A stretch of 64,000 bases of DNA from Pontibacter roseus DSM 17521 (GCF_000373265.1 NZ_KB890761.1:1228599-1292598); one strand, 5' to 3'. Positions 34,050 through 43,418 are shown, numbered from the stretch's first letter. The notes: generated by a model from the sequence alone, not told the origin. Numbers and translations are program-made.

Positions 34050-34616
34050 TTATAAAGGCAGGTTTGTTTTGAACAGCTTGATGGCAATGGCTAGCAGAAT
34101 GACCCCAAACACCTTACGCAGCACATTGGCTCCCGCTTTGCCCAGCTTGCGCTCCAACCAGGGCGAAGCCTTTAAAACGATGTAGACGAAAATGAGGTTG
34201 AGGATGATGCCGATGAGCACGTTGGGCAGCGAGTAAGCGGCCCGCAACGAGAGCAGTGTGGTCATGGTGCCGGCCCCGACAATCAGTGGGAAAGCAAGCG
34301 GCACGATGGAGCCGCTCTTCACCTCCGGGTCAGAATGGAAAAGGTCTTTGCCCAATATCATCTCCAGGCCAATCAGAAAGATGATGAAGGCGCCGGCCAT
34401 GGCAAAAGACTGGAAATCAATACCAAACAGCTTCAGGATACCATCCCCTACAAACAGGAACACAATCATCAAGATGCCTGAGATGATGGTGGCCTTCTCC
34501 GACTCAATCTTGCCTTCGCGCTTGCGGAGGTCCAGGATGATGGGTATGGAACCGAGGATATCGATAACCGCAAACAGGGTAAGCGTAACCGAGGCGATTT
34601 CCGTGAGGCTGAACAT
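34050..34616 (-). CDS. MarC-family integral membrane protein
   Basis: UPF0056/MarC protein of 188 aa with six hydrophobic helices. They include SVTLTLFAVIDILGSIPIIL, ISGILMIVFLFVGDGILKLF, FAMAGAFIIFLIGLEMILG and PLAFPLIVGAGTMTTLLSL. MarC was once linked to multiple antibiotic resistance, but that link was not upheld; the transported substrate is unknown. The start codon is preceded on the minus strand by AACAGTC...CAATTTAAAAG, the same leader type as the esterase gene. Confidence 0.87.
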   Translation of the reverse strand: MFSLTEIASVTLTLFAVIDILGSIPIILDLRKREGKIESEKATIISGILMIVFLFVGDGILKLFGIDFQSFAMAGAFIIFLIGLEMILGKDLFHSDPEVKSGSIVPLAFPLIVGAGTMTTLLSLRAAYSLPNVLIGIILNLIFVYIVLKASPWLERKLGKAGANVLRKVFGVILLAIAIKLFKTNLPL

Positions 34617-34660
34617 CTTTTAAATTGTTTGACTGTTGACTGTTAAATTGTTGGAATCGA
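34617..34660 (-). repeat. Degenerate leader repeat before the marC-family gene
   Basis: The plus strand reads CTTTTAAATTGTTTGACTG, then TTGACTGTTAAATTGTTGG, an imperfect tandem of about 20 bases that ends at the start codon. Confidence 0.5.
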
Positions 34661-34730
34661 AAGCGATAGGGTATAGGTAACCGGCAAATCGCTAAGCGAA
34701 ATCTTTCAACAAGCCGCAAAGGTAGGATTC

Positions 34731-35792
34731 TTAGGCGTAATAATGCAGGAAAAACCGCTTGAGCTCTTCGTACTCCTCGTTGCCGATGGCCGGGAAATTG
34801 GCAATCCGGAAGGTGTTGCGCTGCCAGGGGCCGTAGCCGTTGCCCAACCGAATGTTGTGGTGCAGGGCGCGCTTCTTGATATCCTCCACCAGGCGTTCGT
34901 TCGCCTCCAGCGCCAGCACGGTCTTGGAGCGCACCTCCTCGTTCTCAACCAGCAGCTTGAACTCCGTGAACTGCCCAAAAAACTCATACAGCTCGTTGGC
35001 CCGGTCCGTCAGGTCTATGTCAATCTGCTTGATGAAAGAGCGGTCCTCGAGCATGCGCTTGAGCAGGTAGATGTTCAGGACGTTGGGTGTATGCGTGGTC
35101 TGGTAGTTGAGCATCTTCTCATACATAAACACCAGGCTGTTGTAGTGGTTGCGCTCGTTCATCTGCTTGGCCCTGAAAATGGCCCGAGGCGAGCACACCA
35201 GCACCGCCAGCCCCGGCGGCAGCCCGAAGCACTTCTGCACCGAGGCAAACCAGATATCGGCCTTGATGTACTTGAGGTTGAGCCCGGCCATGGAGGAGGT
35301 GGCGTCCACGGCGGTGAGCGTGTCGCGGTAGCGGTTGTGCAGGTTGAGTATGGTCGTGGCTGATACCTGCGTGCCGTTGGATGTCTCGTTCTGGGTGAAG
35401 CAAATCAATTCGGTGTCGGTGCTGACGTCGAGCTGGTCCACCGGCATGGGTTCGTTTATATCAAAGCGCAACCCCTCTGCCTCCGAGCGCAGCTTTTTGG
35501 CATACTCGTACCATTTCTCCCCAAACGAGCCGTTGTAGATGTGGAAGCTCTTCTTTTTGGTGAGGCTCTGGATGAGGATTTCCCAGCACTCCGTAGCGGA
35601 GGAGGTGAAAAAGATGTAGTAGTCCTGCGGAATGTTGAGCCGTCGCTTGAGCGAGCCCACCACCGTGCGGGAAAGCTGCACAAACTGCTCTCCCCTGTGC
35701 GGAGCCCCCAGTATACCCTCCTCGTACGCATCTGTGAGATAGGTGCGCACCTCCGGGTATAGCTTGGATGGTCCTGGATAGAAATTCAACAT
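34731..35792 (-). CDS. Class V PLP aminotransferase (phosphoserine aminotransferase-like)
   Basis: The 353-aa fold-type I PLP enzyme starts MLNFYPGPSKLYPEVRTYL, with a GAPHRGEQFVQL segment as in SerC relatives. CFTQNETSNGTQVS, LTAVDATSSMAGLNL and ASVQKCFGLPPGLAVLVCSP follow, the last carrying the Schiff-base lysine. The C-terminal domain ends TFRIANFPAIGNEEYEELKR. It resembles the alanine-glyoxylate/serine-pyruvate and SerC groups, and phosphoserine transaminase is possible. No serA lies next to it. It is followed on the same strand by the marC-family gene with 114 bases between. Confidence 0.85.
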   Translation of the reverse strand: MLNFYPGPSKLYPEVRTYLTDAYEEGILGAPHRGEQFVQLSRTVVGSLKRRLNIPQDYYIFFTSSATECWEILIQSLTKKKSFHIYNGSFGEKWYEYAKKLRSEAEGLRFDINEPMPVDQLDVSTDTELICFTQNETSNGTQVSATTILNLHNRYRDTLTAVDATSSMAGLNLKYIKADIWFASVQKCFGLPPGLAVLVCSPRAIFRAKQMNERNHYNSLVFMYEKMLNYQTTHTPNVLNIYLLKRMLEDRSFIKQIDIDLTDRANELYEFFGQFTEFKLLVENEEVRSKTVLALEANERLVEDIKKRALHHNIRLGNGYGPWQRNTFRIANFPAIGNEEYEELKRFFLHYYA

Positions 35793-35873
35793 GGAGGGTA
35801 ATATAGAGAAAGTATAGTATCGCTACTATATAAAGTGCCAAATATTTAGTGAACGTAAACTACCGTTGCGGTA

Positions 35874-36326
35874 TTACTTTTTGGAGCCGAAACCTATCTG
35901 CTTCGGTTTCATGCGCTCAAAGTACTGCAGTGCCAGGCGGTAGCTCTCCAGCCCGAATCCGGTGATAACGCCTTTGCAGAAAGGCGCGAACATGCTCTTG
36001 TGCCGGAAGGCGTCGCGGGCGTACACGTTGGAGATGTGCACCTCCACCACTGGCGCCTCTATCGCCTTGATGGCGTCTGAGATAGCCACCGAGGTATGGG
36101 TATAGGCGCCCCCGTTGAGCACAATGCCTTTGTAGCTGAAACCGACCTCGTGCAGCTTGTCGATAAGAGTGCCCTCCGAGTTGGACTGGAAATAGACCAG
36201 CTCCATGGCTGGGAATGCCTCCTTGAGTTCCTCGAAGTAGGACTCGAAGGACTCGGTGCCATAGACGGACTTTTCTCGGACGCCCAGCAGGTTGAGGTTC
36301 GGGCCATTCAGAATCAGTATTTTCAT
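35874..36326 (-). CDS. aroQ: Type II 3-dehydroquinate dehydratase
   Basis: Third step of the shikimate pathway: 3-dehydroquinate to 3-dehydroshikimate. The 150-aa small dehydratase has MKILILNGPNLNLLGVRE, catalytic Tyr22 in SVYGTE, QSNSEGTLIDKLHE, Asn71 and His77 in LNGGAYTHTSVAI, and EVHISN before a flexible YARDAFRHKS lid region. Length and motifs are complete. It stands 81 bases upstream of the class V aminotransferase gene and is probably separately transcribed. Confidence 0.96.
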   Translation of the reverse strand: MKILILNGPNLNLLGVREKSVYGTESFESYFEELKEAFPAMELVYFQSNSEGTLIDKLHEVGFSYKGIVLNGGAYTHTSVAISDAIKAIEAPVVEVHISNVYARDAFRHKSMFAPFCKGVITGFGLESYRLALQYFERMKPKQIGFGSKK

Positions 36327-36441
36327 CGTGCGTGTGTGTTGCGTTTTCAGCTAAAATCAGAGGCTGCAATTTAAGGATTAACTATCTTTGCTCTGTTTTT
36401 TGACAAAAGAAAGTTTTGTAAGGTATAACAGTGCACGATTG

Positions 36442-36546
36442 TCATCCCCCTGCCCCCTTCAAAGGGGGATTTTCCTCAATTATGTAGTCACATTTTTAAA
36501 GTGTACGCATGTTGGGTGTCCCCCTTTGAAGGGGGCAGGGGGATGA
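36442..36546. repeat. 28-bp perfect inverted repeat of a dispersed palindromic family
   Basis: The arm at 36442-36469 contains CCCCTGCCCCCTTCAAAGGG and is exactly complementary to 36519-36546, with a 49-base loop. Each arm is itself palindromic in its CCCCCTTTGAAGGGGG core. A near-copy lies at 43727-43753. Similar sequences are common between genes in Bacteroidota, by recall. It sits between aroQ and xerD, 52 bases before the xerD start. Confidence 0.85.
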
Positions 36547-36597
36547 TGGGCATTCCTTACGAACCTTCCTCCAAAATCAATAGTCTTCTACCAGCCT

Positions 36598-37497
36598 ATG
36601 AAGTGGCCCATCTGCATCACCCAATTCGAACAGTACCTGCGCCTGGAGAAGTCGCTTTCCGGCAACTCCGTGGAGGCCTACCTGCGCGATATCCGGAAAC
36701 TCACCGATTTCCTGGACATCCGGGGCATGCAGGTGCAGCCCGAGCAGATGACACCGCCGGTGCTGCGCGAGTTCCTCGAGTGGATTGCCGAACTGGGCAT
36801 GACGCCGCACTCGCAGGCACGCACGCTGTCCGGTATACGCGCCTTCTACAAGTTCCTCATCATGGAGGACATGCTCACCGCCGACCCTACCGAGACCATT
36901 GAGGCCCCCAAGCTGAGCCGCAAACTGCCCGACACGCTGCACTTCCATGAAATAGAGCAACTGCTGGCCGCCATTGACCTCTCCACGCCAGAGGGCACAC
37001 GCAACCGCGCCATGCTCGAGACACTGTATAGCTCCGGCCTGCGTGTGTCCGAGCTGCTGGACCTCAAACTGAGCAACCTCTACGAAGACATGGGCTTTCT
37101 GAAAGTGGCCGGTAAAGGCGACAAGGAGCGGCTGGTGCCGATTGGGCGCGATGCACTCAAGCACATCCAGCTGTACCGCGACGGCGTGCGCTGCCACCTC
37201 ACCATCAAAAAAGGGCATGAAGACTATGTGTTCCTGAACCGGCGGGGCGCCAAACTGACGCGGGTCATGGTGTTCACCATCATCAAAGACCTGGCCGCCA
37301 AAGCAGGTATACAGAAAACGGTGAGTCCCCATACCTTCCGCCACTCCTTCGCCACGCACCTGATAGAAGGCGGCGCTGACCTGCGTGCCGTGCAGGAGAT
37401 GCTAGGCCACGAGTCCATCACCACCACCGAAATCTATACCCACCTCGACCGCGATTACCTGAAACAGGTCATAAAGGATTACCACCCAAGAAGCTGA
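36598..37497 (+). CDS. xerD: Site-specific tyrosine recombinase XerD
   Basis: Resolves chromosome dimers at dif together with a partner recombinase and FtsK, which is also in this window. The 299-aa protein has the N-terminal SAM-like core-binding domain (EQYLRLEKSLSGNSVEAYLR). The catalytic set is Arg149 (SSGLRVSELL), Lys173 (AGKGDKERLVPIG), His245 and Arg248 (SPHTFRHSFATHL), His271 (LGHESITTTEIYTH) and Tyr280. The spacing between catalytic boxes is that of XerC/D, without the extra helix of integron integrases. The start codon follows the dispersed inverted repeat. Confidence 0.93.
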   Translation: MKWPICITQFEQYLRLEKSLSGNSVEAYLRDIRKLTDFLDIRGMQVQPEQMTPPVLREFLEWIAELGMTPHSQARTLSGIRAFYKFLIMEDMLTADPTETIEAPKLSRKLPDTLHFHEIEQLLAAIDLSTPEGTRNRAMLETLYSSGLRVSELLDLKLSNLYEDMGFLKVAGKGDKERLVPIGRDALKHIQLYRDGVRCHLTIKKGHEDYVFLNRRGAKLTRVMVFTIIKDLAAKAGIQKTVSPHTFRHSFATHLIEGGADLRAVQEMLGHESITTTEIYTHLDRDYLKQVIKDYHPRS

Positions 37498-37826
37498 TTT
37501 GAGTTGAGGAGTTCGGGAATTAGAAAGTTAGAAAGGTGTAAGGTATAGCGCGGGCGTACTTGCATTTGATTGATGCCCTTGCTCGCGTTTCGCAGGTGTA
37601 AAGTTGGCTTGTCACCGAATTGGGAAATCCAATAAAACGAAGTCAATCAGAGAGGGCATAGAAGGTTGAACTTTCTGAAGCTGTCAGCGCCTGCCCAATG
37701 CCCTTGCGTGTGGGGCAGTAGTAGCACATGCATACTAGCAGTACTTAAACCACGTTGCATTCTAAGCCGTTATCTAACCAGACTATACCCAAACCTCTAC
37801 ATCCCGCTTAACCCATAAACCGACAA
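37498..37826. other. 329-base gap without a recognised gene
   Basis: Contains an ATGCCCTTGC word repeated at about 37572 and 37697 and two iterated GGTATAG/TATACC motifs. No full TAnnTTTG box, RNA gene or coding stretch is evident before the hexosaminidase gene. Confidence 0.5.
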
Positions 37827-39488
37827 ATGAAACTGACCCATTGCCGCTCTCTTATTCTGGCTGTTTTGCTCCTGGCTATACCTGTGCTCGCCACGGCTCA
37901 GTCCGTTGACGATATCACGCCTATACCTGCCGAGGTGAAGAAGGCGCGCCGGGGCCATGTCACCATCGACGGGGATGCCCAGATTGTGTTCGACAAGCAG
38001 TTCGCTAACCAGGCGGCATACCTGAAAGAGATGCTGGTCGGGCAGACTGGACTGAAGCTGAAATCGCAGGAAAGCAGCCAGACCATCAGCAAAGCGCCTC
38101 ACAACATCCGACTGCTTTACGACGCCAAGGCCATCGACCGGGACGAGATGTATACCTTGGTCGTGGCGGGCAAAGACGTGACCATTCGGGCTAAGGACAC
38201 CGGCGGCATGGTGTACGGCATCCAGACGCTGCTGCAGCTGTTTCCGCTCAAGCCGGTGCAGGAGGTGAAGGTTCCGGATGTGGAAATCAGAGATTATCCG
38301 CGTTTTGCCTACCGGGGCATGCACCTGGATGTGGTGCGGCACATGTTCCCACTGGATTTCATCAAGAAGTACATCGATTACCTGGCCTTCCACAAGATGA
38401 ACACATTCCACTGGCACCTCACCGATGACCAGGGCTGGCGCATCGAAATTGAGTCCTACCCGAAGCTGAACTCCATCGGTTCATGGCGCGACTCCACCCT
38501 CATTGGCCACTTCAAGGCGGCACCGGCCCGATATGACACCACCCGCTACGGGGGCTTCTATACCAAAGACGAGGTGCGCGAGGTAATCCGATACGCTGCT
38601 ATGCGCGGCATCAACATCATCCCTGAGATTGACATACCCGGCCACAGCCGCGCCACCATTGCGGCCTACTCCGAACTCAGCACCCGACCCGACTCCACTT
38701 GGAGCGTGGCCACCACCTGGGGCATGTACAACCGCCACAACAACGTGCTGCAGCCAAACCCGGCCACATTCAAGTTTTTGAAGACAGTCTTCCAGGAAGT
38801 GGCGGAGCTGTTCCCGTCGGAGTACTTTCACCTGGGCGGCGACGAAACCAGCAAACTGTGGTGGAAGGCCGACCCGGTATCTCAAAAGTTTATCAAAGAC
38901 CATAACCTGAAAGACGAGAAAGGCCTGCAGACCTATTTCGTGGAGCAAGTGGCTGGCTACCTGGCCGAGAAAGGCAAGAAAGTGATTGGCTGGCACGAGA
39001 TTCTGGAAGGCGACCTGAGCACCTCTACGCTCATCATGAACTGGGGCGGCGAGAAGGAAGGTATAGCCGCCGCCAAACGTGGCCACCAGGTGATCATGTC
39101 GCCGGGCAGGCCGCTGTACTTCGACCACTACCAATCCAAAGACCCCAACGACAGCCTGGCTATACACGGCTACAATCCTCTGGATGCGGTATACAACTTC
39201 GAGCCGGTGCCGGACACGCTGCGCAAACTGAACTTGGACCATTACATCATCGGGGCGCAGGGCAACCTCTGGACCGAGTACATCGGCAGCACGGCCAAGG
39301 TGGAGTACATGGTTTTCCCGCGTATGACGGCGCTGAGTGAGGTGCTATGGTCGCCGCGCGAGAAAAGGGATTTTGCTGACTTCAAGAGAAGGCTGAAAAC
39401 CGCCATTATACCCCGCTATACCTTCTGGAAGGCCCATTACTTCCCCAATTATGAGCAGTGGACGGCGGAGAAAGAGGCATTGAAATAA
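37827..39488 (+). CDS. Glycoside hydrolase family 20 beta-N-acetylhexosaminidase, exported
   Basis: The 553-aa enzyme has a signal peptide (LILAVLLLAIPVLATAQ), so it acts in the periplasm or outside. A GH20b-type N-terminal domain (about 30-150) is followed by the TIM barrel: RFAYRGMHLDVVRHMFP, FHKMNTFHWHLTDDQGWRIE, IIPEIDIPGHSRA. The catalytic Asp339-Glu340 pair is in FHLGGDETSKLW, followed by WHEILEGDLST and QGNLWTEYI. It releases terminal GlcNAc or GalNAc from chitin oligomers or glycans. It is monocistronic, and a hairpin follows. Confidence 0.94.
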   Translation: MKLTHCRSLILAVLLLAIPVLATAQSVDDITPIPAEVKKARRGHVTIDGDAQIVFDKQFANQAAYLKEMLVGQTGLKLKSQESSQTISKAPHNIRLLYDAKAIDRDEMYTLVVAGKDVTIRAKDTGGMVYGIQTLLQLFPLKPVQEVKVPDVEIRDYPRFAYRGMHLDVVRHMFPLDFIKKYIDYLAFHKMNTFHWHLTDDQGWRIEIESYPKLNSIGSWRDSTLIGHFKAAPARYDTTRYGGFYTKDEVREVIRYAAMRGINIIPEIDIPGHSRATIAAYSELSTRPDSTWSVATTWGMYNRHNNVLQPNPATFKFLKTVFQEVAELFPSEYFHLGGDETSKLWWKADPVSQKFIKDHNLKDEKGLQTYFVEQVAGYLAEKGKKVIGWHEILEGDLSTSTLIMNWGGEKEGIAAAKRGHQVIMSPGRPLYFDHYQSKDPNDSLAIHGYNPLDAVYNFEPVPDTLRKLNLDHYIIGAQGNLWTEYIGSTAKVEYMVFPRMTALSEVLWSPREKRDFADFKRRLKTAIIPRYTFWKAHYFPNYEQWTAEKEALK

Positions 39489-39540
39489 AAAGCGAATCGG
39501 TGAGCATAAATATCAGCTTATTGCTATATTTAGAGACAAA

Positions 39541-39590
39541 ATAACACAGGCTGCGTAAAGCGCGCGGTCTGTGTTATGCTTTTCTAAACC
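39541..39590 (+). terminator. Probable terminator after the hexosaminidase gene
   Basis: ATAACACAG (39541-39549) pairs with CTGTGTTAT (39569-39577), with partial GC pairing inside the loop, followed by GCTTTTCT. Confidence 0.5.
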
Positions 39591-39606
39591 CACCGTTCAC
39601 TTTTTT

Positions 39607-40581
39607 ATGACAACAACTTTACAGAAAACAGAGAAACAAACCACCGTTTTCTCTTTCACCGGCAAAGGCTCGGAGCTCTTCGCCATCGAAATCGTCAACT
39701 TTGCGCTGACCCTGGTCACGCTGGGGCTGTACTACCCTTGGGCGAAAGCCAAAACGCTGCAGTACCTGTACCGCAAGACCGAGATGGCCGGCACGCCCTT
39801 CGTCTTCCACGGCACAGGAAAAGAGATGTTCATCGGCTTCATCAAAGGCATTGGGGTGATGGTGCTGCTCTATACCTTCCTGTTTCTGGCAGGTATGGCA
39901 GATGCAGTCTTTGTCCAGGTGCTCTTCTTCTTCATCTTCCTGGTGGGCTTCCTGGTGCTGGTGCCGGTCGCATTGCATGGCATGATGAAGTACCGCACCT
40001 CCCGCACCTCCTGGCGCGGCATCCACATGGGCTACCGCGGCGAGCTGTCTGATATGGTATCCAAGTACCTGATGGGTTTCATTCTGTCGGTTGTCACCCT
40101 GGGCATCTACGGTCCCTGGTTTGTGGTGAGCCTCCGCAAAGAGATGCTGGACAACGTGCGCTTTGGCAACGTGCGCCTGCGCTATGTAGGCGAGGGGTCT
40201 GATTTGCTGCTGCTACACGTCAAAGGTTACTTTCTGTCTATCTTTACGCTGGGCATTTACCTGTTCTGGTACATGAAAGACCTGCTGAATTTCTACATCA
40301 ACAACATTGTGGTGGTGCAGGAAGACGGCACCTACAGCCGCCTGCAGTGCCACGTGACTGGCTGGGATTACCTGAAACTGGCCGTAGGCAACCTGTTCAT
40401 CGTGGTGTTCACGCTGGGCTTGGCTATTCCGTGGGCGACTACGCGCACCATGTCGCTGCTGCTGCACAAAACGGTGATGAGCGGCCATTTCGATGCCGAT
40501 GCCCTGGTGCAGACCGAGGAGGCCTACGACTCGGCCACATATGAGAGCATGACCGATATGATGGATATCGGGGTGATATAA
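39607..40581 (+). CDS. YjgN (DUF898) family membrane protein
   Basis: The 324-aa protein opens with a soluble FSFTGKGSELF segment and then repeats the unit TLG-x4-PW: TLVTLGLYYPWAKAKTLQYL, VVTLGIYGPWFVVSLRKEM, IFTLGIYLFWYMKDLLNFY and VFTLGLAIPWATTRTMSLLL. That makes four related membrane repeats. Function unknown in the family. It is followed after 6 bases by an M48 metallopeptidase gene; I recall YjgN and M48 genes paired in other bacteria, which suggests a joint membrane role. I chose the ATG at 39607; 12 earlier codons are probably untranslated. Confidence 0.85.
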   Translation: MTTTLQKTEKQTTVFSFTGKGSELFAIEIVNFALTLVTLGLYYPWAKAKTLQYLYRKTEMAGTPFVFHGTGKEMFIGFIKGIGVMVLLYTFLFLAGMADAVFVQVLFFFIFLVGFLVLVPVALHGMMKYRTSRTSWRGIHMGYRGELSDMVSKYLMGFILSVVTLGIYGPWFVVSLRKEMLDNVRFGNVRLRYVGEGSDLLLLHVKGYFLSIFTLGIYLFWYMKDLLNFYINNIVVVQEDGTYSRLQCHVTGWDYLKLAVGNLFIVVFTLGLAIPWATTRTMSLLLHKTVMSGHFDADALVQTEEAYDSATYESMTDMMDIGVI

Positions 40582-40587
40582 CAAACC

Positions 40588-41658
40588 ATGATGTTCGAGG
40601 GGAAATACTACAACGGCCATACCTCCAAGGGTATACCTGCGCACATCACGCTGGAGCCAGATGGCATCCTGATTGCGCACGATACAGGAGAGGAGCAGGG
40701 CACCGTGTTCTGGCAGTTGGAGAACATTCACCAGTCGGAGTTCAACGATGCCATCACCCTGCTGCGCTATGGTCATTTCCCCCAGCAGAGTATTTCGGTC
40801 GTAGACAAGCGGTTTCAGGAGGCGCTGCAGCGGCAGTACCGTGGGGCGACGTTCCTGAAATCGAACTACAAGGCGGTGCTGAACCTGGGCTGCACCGGTC
40901 TGGCCCTATTGGGTACTCTGATGCTCAGCCTGTTTGTGGCCTTTGGGATATGGGGCGTACCCGCGCTGGCCGACAGGGCGGCGCTGTTCTTCCCGAGGGA
41001 TTACGAGCGGCAGCTGGGCGAACAGCTTTACCAGCAGATGCTGCAAGGATATGAGATGGACGCGGAGAAATCAGCCGCGCTTAAGGATTACCTGGAGGAG
41101 CTGGATACCCAGTTGGACTACCCCATAACCGTTGCCGTGGTGACGGATGATGAGGTAAACGCCTTCGCCATACCTGGTGGCTTTGTGGTGGTGCATGCAG
41201 GTATACTGGATAAAATGGAGCGGCATGAGGAGCTGGCGGCACTGATGGGGCACGAACTGGCGCACGTCCGGAATCGGCACTCGCTGCGAGCTATCACCCG
41301 TAGCCTGTCCTATTATATGCTGGCCTCGCTGCTGTTTGGTGATGTGAGCGGGGTGGCCGCCGTGATTGTAGACAATGCCTCTGCGCTACGAAACCTGGAA
41401 TACAGCCGCAGTCTAGAGCAGGAGGCCGATGAGGAAGGACTGGCGCTGCTGCGCCAAAACCAGTTGAACCCACAAGGTATGGTCTGGCTGCTGGAGCGGC
41501 TGCAAAGCGGCGACAGTTCCGAAATGCTGGCCTTCCTGAGTACACACCCCAACACAGACGAGCGCATCCAAACCATAGAACAGAAAATAGGGGAGGGGCA
41601 GCAGGTGCATCAACCCAACCCGCAACTGGAGCAACTCTGGCAACAATTGAAAAATTAG
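40588..41658 (+). CDS. M48-family membrane-associated zinc metallopeptidase
   Basis: The 356-aa protein has an N-terminal domain of about 95 residues (YYNGHTSKGIPAHITLEPDG). One membrane helix follows (NLGCTGLALLGTLMLSLFVA), then the M48 peptidase domain with HELAHVRNRH (zinc ligands His222 and His226, catalytic Glu223). The third ligand is in SLEQEADEEGLALL, and STHPNTDERIQ is typical of the family near the end. It is likely a membrane-protein quality-control protease, inferred from HtpX/Oma1 relatives. It is cotranscribed with the yjgN-like gene (6-base gap). Confidence 0.88.
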   Translation: MMFEGKYYNGHTSKGIPAHITLEPDGILIAHDTGEEQGTVFWQLENIHQSEFNDAITLLRYGHFPQQSISVVDKRFQEALQRQYRGATFLKSNYKAVLNLGCTGLALLGTLMLSLFVAFGIWGVPALADRAALFFPRDYERQLGEQLYQQMLQGYEMDAEKSAALKDYLEELDTQLDYPITVAVVTDDEVNAFAIPGGFVVVHAGILDKMERHEELAALMGHELAHVRNRHSLRAITRSLSYYMLASLLFGDVSGVAAVIVDNASALRNLEYSRSLEQEADEEGLALLRQNQLNPQGMVWLLERLQSGDSSEMLAFLSTHPNTDERIQTIEQKIGEGQQVHQPNPQLEQLWQQLKN

Positions 41659-41701
41659 GCATTGCAACCGCTTTGCAACAAGAGGAGCAACGAGATTCAT
41701 C

Positions 41702-42235
41702 ATGAAAAAACTTTTTATCCTTTTCGCCATACTTCTGGCCTTTGCAGCCCAGGCGCAACAGCAATCGGCTAGTAAGTATATTGGAACTCCGGCTATACCT
41801 TTTGCCGCTCAGGACCTGCAGGGCGCTAGGCATACATTAGAAGTACTGCGCGGGAAAGTAGTGGTGCTGAACCTGTGGGCTACCTTCTGTAAACCCTGTA
41901 TTTTGGAGATGCCAGCGTTGAACCTGCTCAAGCAGGATTATGCAGGAAAGGACTTGGTTTTTCTTTCCATGACCCCGGAGGATAAGTTCACCGTAAAGCG
42001 ATTCCTGAAGAAACAGGCCTTTGATTTCGTGGTGTTGCCTGACAATGCGCGGTACATGGTCAACTTCGGTAGCACTATACCTCAGACCATACTGATTGAC
42101 AAAGCAGGTATAGTGCGGGACGTGCAAGTAGGGACGCTGCCTGTTGAGATAAAGCAAAATGCGCAGGGAGAAACGGAGTATGTGTTCCAGCGCGAGGGGA
42201 TACAGGCGAAAATAGATGCCCTGCTGGCAGAATAG
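41702..42235 (+). CDS. TlpA/ResA-like exported thioredoxin
   Basis: The 177-aa protein has a signal peptide (MKKLFILFAILLAFAAQAQ) and a thioredoxin fold with the active site WATFCKPCILEMPAL (Cys63 and Cys66). The cis-proline loop is STIPQTILIDKAG. It should reduce or exchange disulfides in the periplasm; the redox partner is unknown. It starts 43 bases after the M48 gene and may be read from the same transcript. Confidence 0.9.
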   Translation: MKKLFILFAILLAFAAQAQQQSASKYIGTPAIPFAAQDLQGARHTLEVLRGKVVVLNLWATFCKPCILEMPALNLLKQDYAGKDLVFLSMTPEDKFTVKRFLKKQAFDFVVLPDNARYMVNFGSTIPQTILIDKAGIVRDVQVGTLPVEIKQNAQGETEYVFQREGIQAKIDALLAE

Positions 42236-42355
42236 AAAGACCCTCTCAGGATATTGAATAGCTAGCGAAACTTTAGGTCGCGCAGTGTTCAGCTCCTGCA
42301 TCCGAAGCAAATCACAATTATCAAGCGTTGTATGGTTTCGCTTTCTATCTTTGCC

Positions 42356-42363
42356 GGCAGCAA
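42356..42363 (+). promoter_or_regulatory. -7 element of pyrD
   Basis: TATCTTTG matches TAnnTTTG, 23 bases before the GTG start of pyrD at 42387. A TTG lies at 42328-42330, but the 25-base spacer is long. Confidence 0.5.
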
Positions 42364-42386
42364 ACACCTAACCAAAGCCCGCTGCC

Positions 42387-43418
42387 GTGTACAAGAGCCT
42401 GATTCGCCCGCTTCTCTTCAAACTGGACCCCGAGAAAGTACATTACCTCACCACCGATGCCCTCCGTACCGCCTTCGGACTTCCCTTTGCCAAGGGTCTC
42501 AGCAGGAGTATGTTCCAGGTGCAGGACAAGCGGCTGGAACGGGAGTTGTTCGGGCTGAAGTTTCCCAATCCGGTTGGGCTGGCCGCAGGTTTTGACAAAG
42601 ACGCCAAACTGGTAGACGAGCTAGCTGAGTTGGGTTTCGGCTTCATCGAAATAGGTACGCTGACGCCTAAGCCGCAGGAGGGCAACCCCAAACCGCGCCT
42701 CTTCCGTCTGCCCGAAGACCAGGCCATCATCAACCGGATGGGCTTCAACAATGAGGGCGTTGAGGCGGCTGTGAAACGGTTGCGCGAGCGTAAGAGCAAC
42801 ATCATCGTGGGCGGCAACATCGGCAAAAACAAGGTGACCCCCAACGAGGAGGCGCTGAACGATTACCTCTACTGCTTCAAAGCACTCTACGACGTGGTGG
42901 ATTACTTTGTGGTGAACGTAAGCTCGCCCAACACCCCCGATTTGCGCGCGCTGCAGGAAAAGGAGCCGCTACAGCAACTGCTCATGGCACTGCAGGAGCA
43001 GAACAACCGTATGGCCAAGCCCAAGCCGCTGCTGCTCAAAATAGCCCCAGACCTGAACGAGGCTCAATTAAATGATATTATCGAGATTGCCATAGCAGCG
43101 AACTTAAGTGGCATTATTGCCACAAACACCACCATCAGTCGCGAAGGGCTCCATACCCCTGGCTCACGGGTAACAGAAATAGGAGCGGGCGGCCTCAGTG
43201 GCAAACCGCTCACACAACATTCCACCGAAGTCATCCGCTATTTGCGTCAGCACCTGCCGCACCACATCAAAATCATAGGCGTGGGTGGCATCATGACGGC
43301 CGAAGACGCAGCCGAGAAGCTCGCAGCCGGCGCCGACCTGGTGCAGCTGTATACCGGCTTCATCTACGAAGGCCCTGCTTTGGTTGCTGATATCAACAGG
43401 AGGCTACTGGAGAAGTAG
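42387..43418 (+). CDS. pyrD: Dihydroorotate dehydrogenase (quinone), class 2
   Basis: Membrane-associated FMN enzyme that oxidises dihydroorotate to orotate with quinone in pyrimidine synthesis. The 343-aa protein begins at GTG and keeps the class 2 N-terminal helix ([20 protein letters not shown]). Next come [43 protein letters not shown] with the catalytic serine, and [22 protein letters not shown] and [20 protein letters not shown] follow. pyrF, acting two steps later, is 5.6 kb downstream. Confidence 0.95.
   Translation: MYKSLIRPLLFKLDPEKVHYLTTDALRTAFGLPFAKGLSRSMFQVQDKRLERELFGLKFPNPVGLAAGFDKDAKLVDELAELGFGFIEIGTLTPKPQEGNPKPRLFRLPEDQAIINRMGFNNEGVEAAVKRLRERKSNIIVGGNIGKNKVTPNEEALNDYLYCFKALYDVVDYFVVNVSSPNTPDLRALQEKEPLQQLLMALQEQNNRMAKPKPLLLKIAPDLNEAQLNDIIEIAIAANLSGIIATNTTISREGLHTPGSRVTEIGAGGLSGKPLTQHSTEVIRYLRQHLPHHIKIIGVGGIMTAEDAAEKLAAGADLVQLYTGFIYEGPALVADINRRLLEK

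Noticed and set aside
36598-37497. The tyrosine recombinase as the integrase of the 50-kb cassette array
   Set aside because: Length, catalytic spacing and motifs are those of XerD. The region between Lys173 and His245 is of ordinary length, without the extra helix that marks integron integrases, and it lies 13 kb away.
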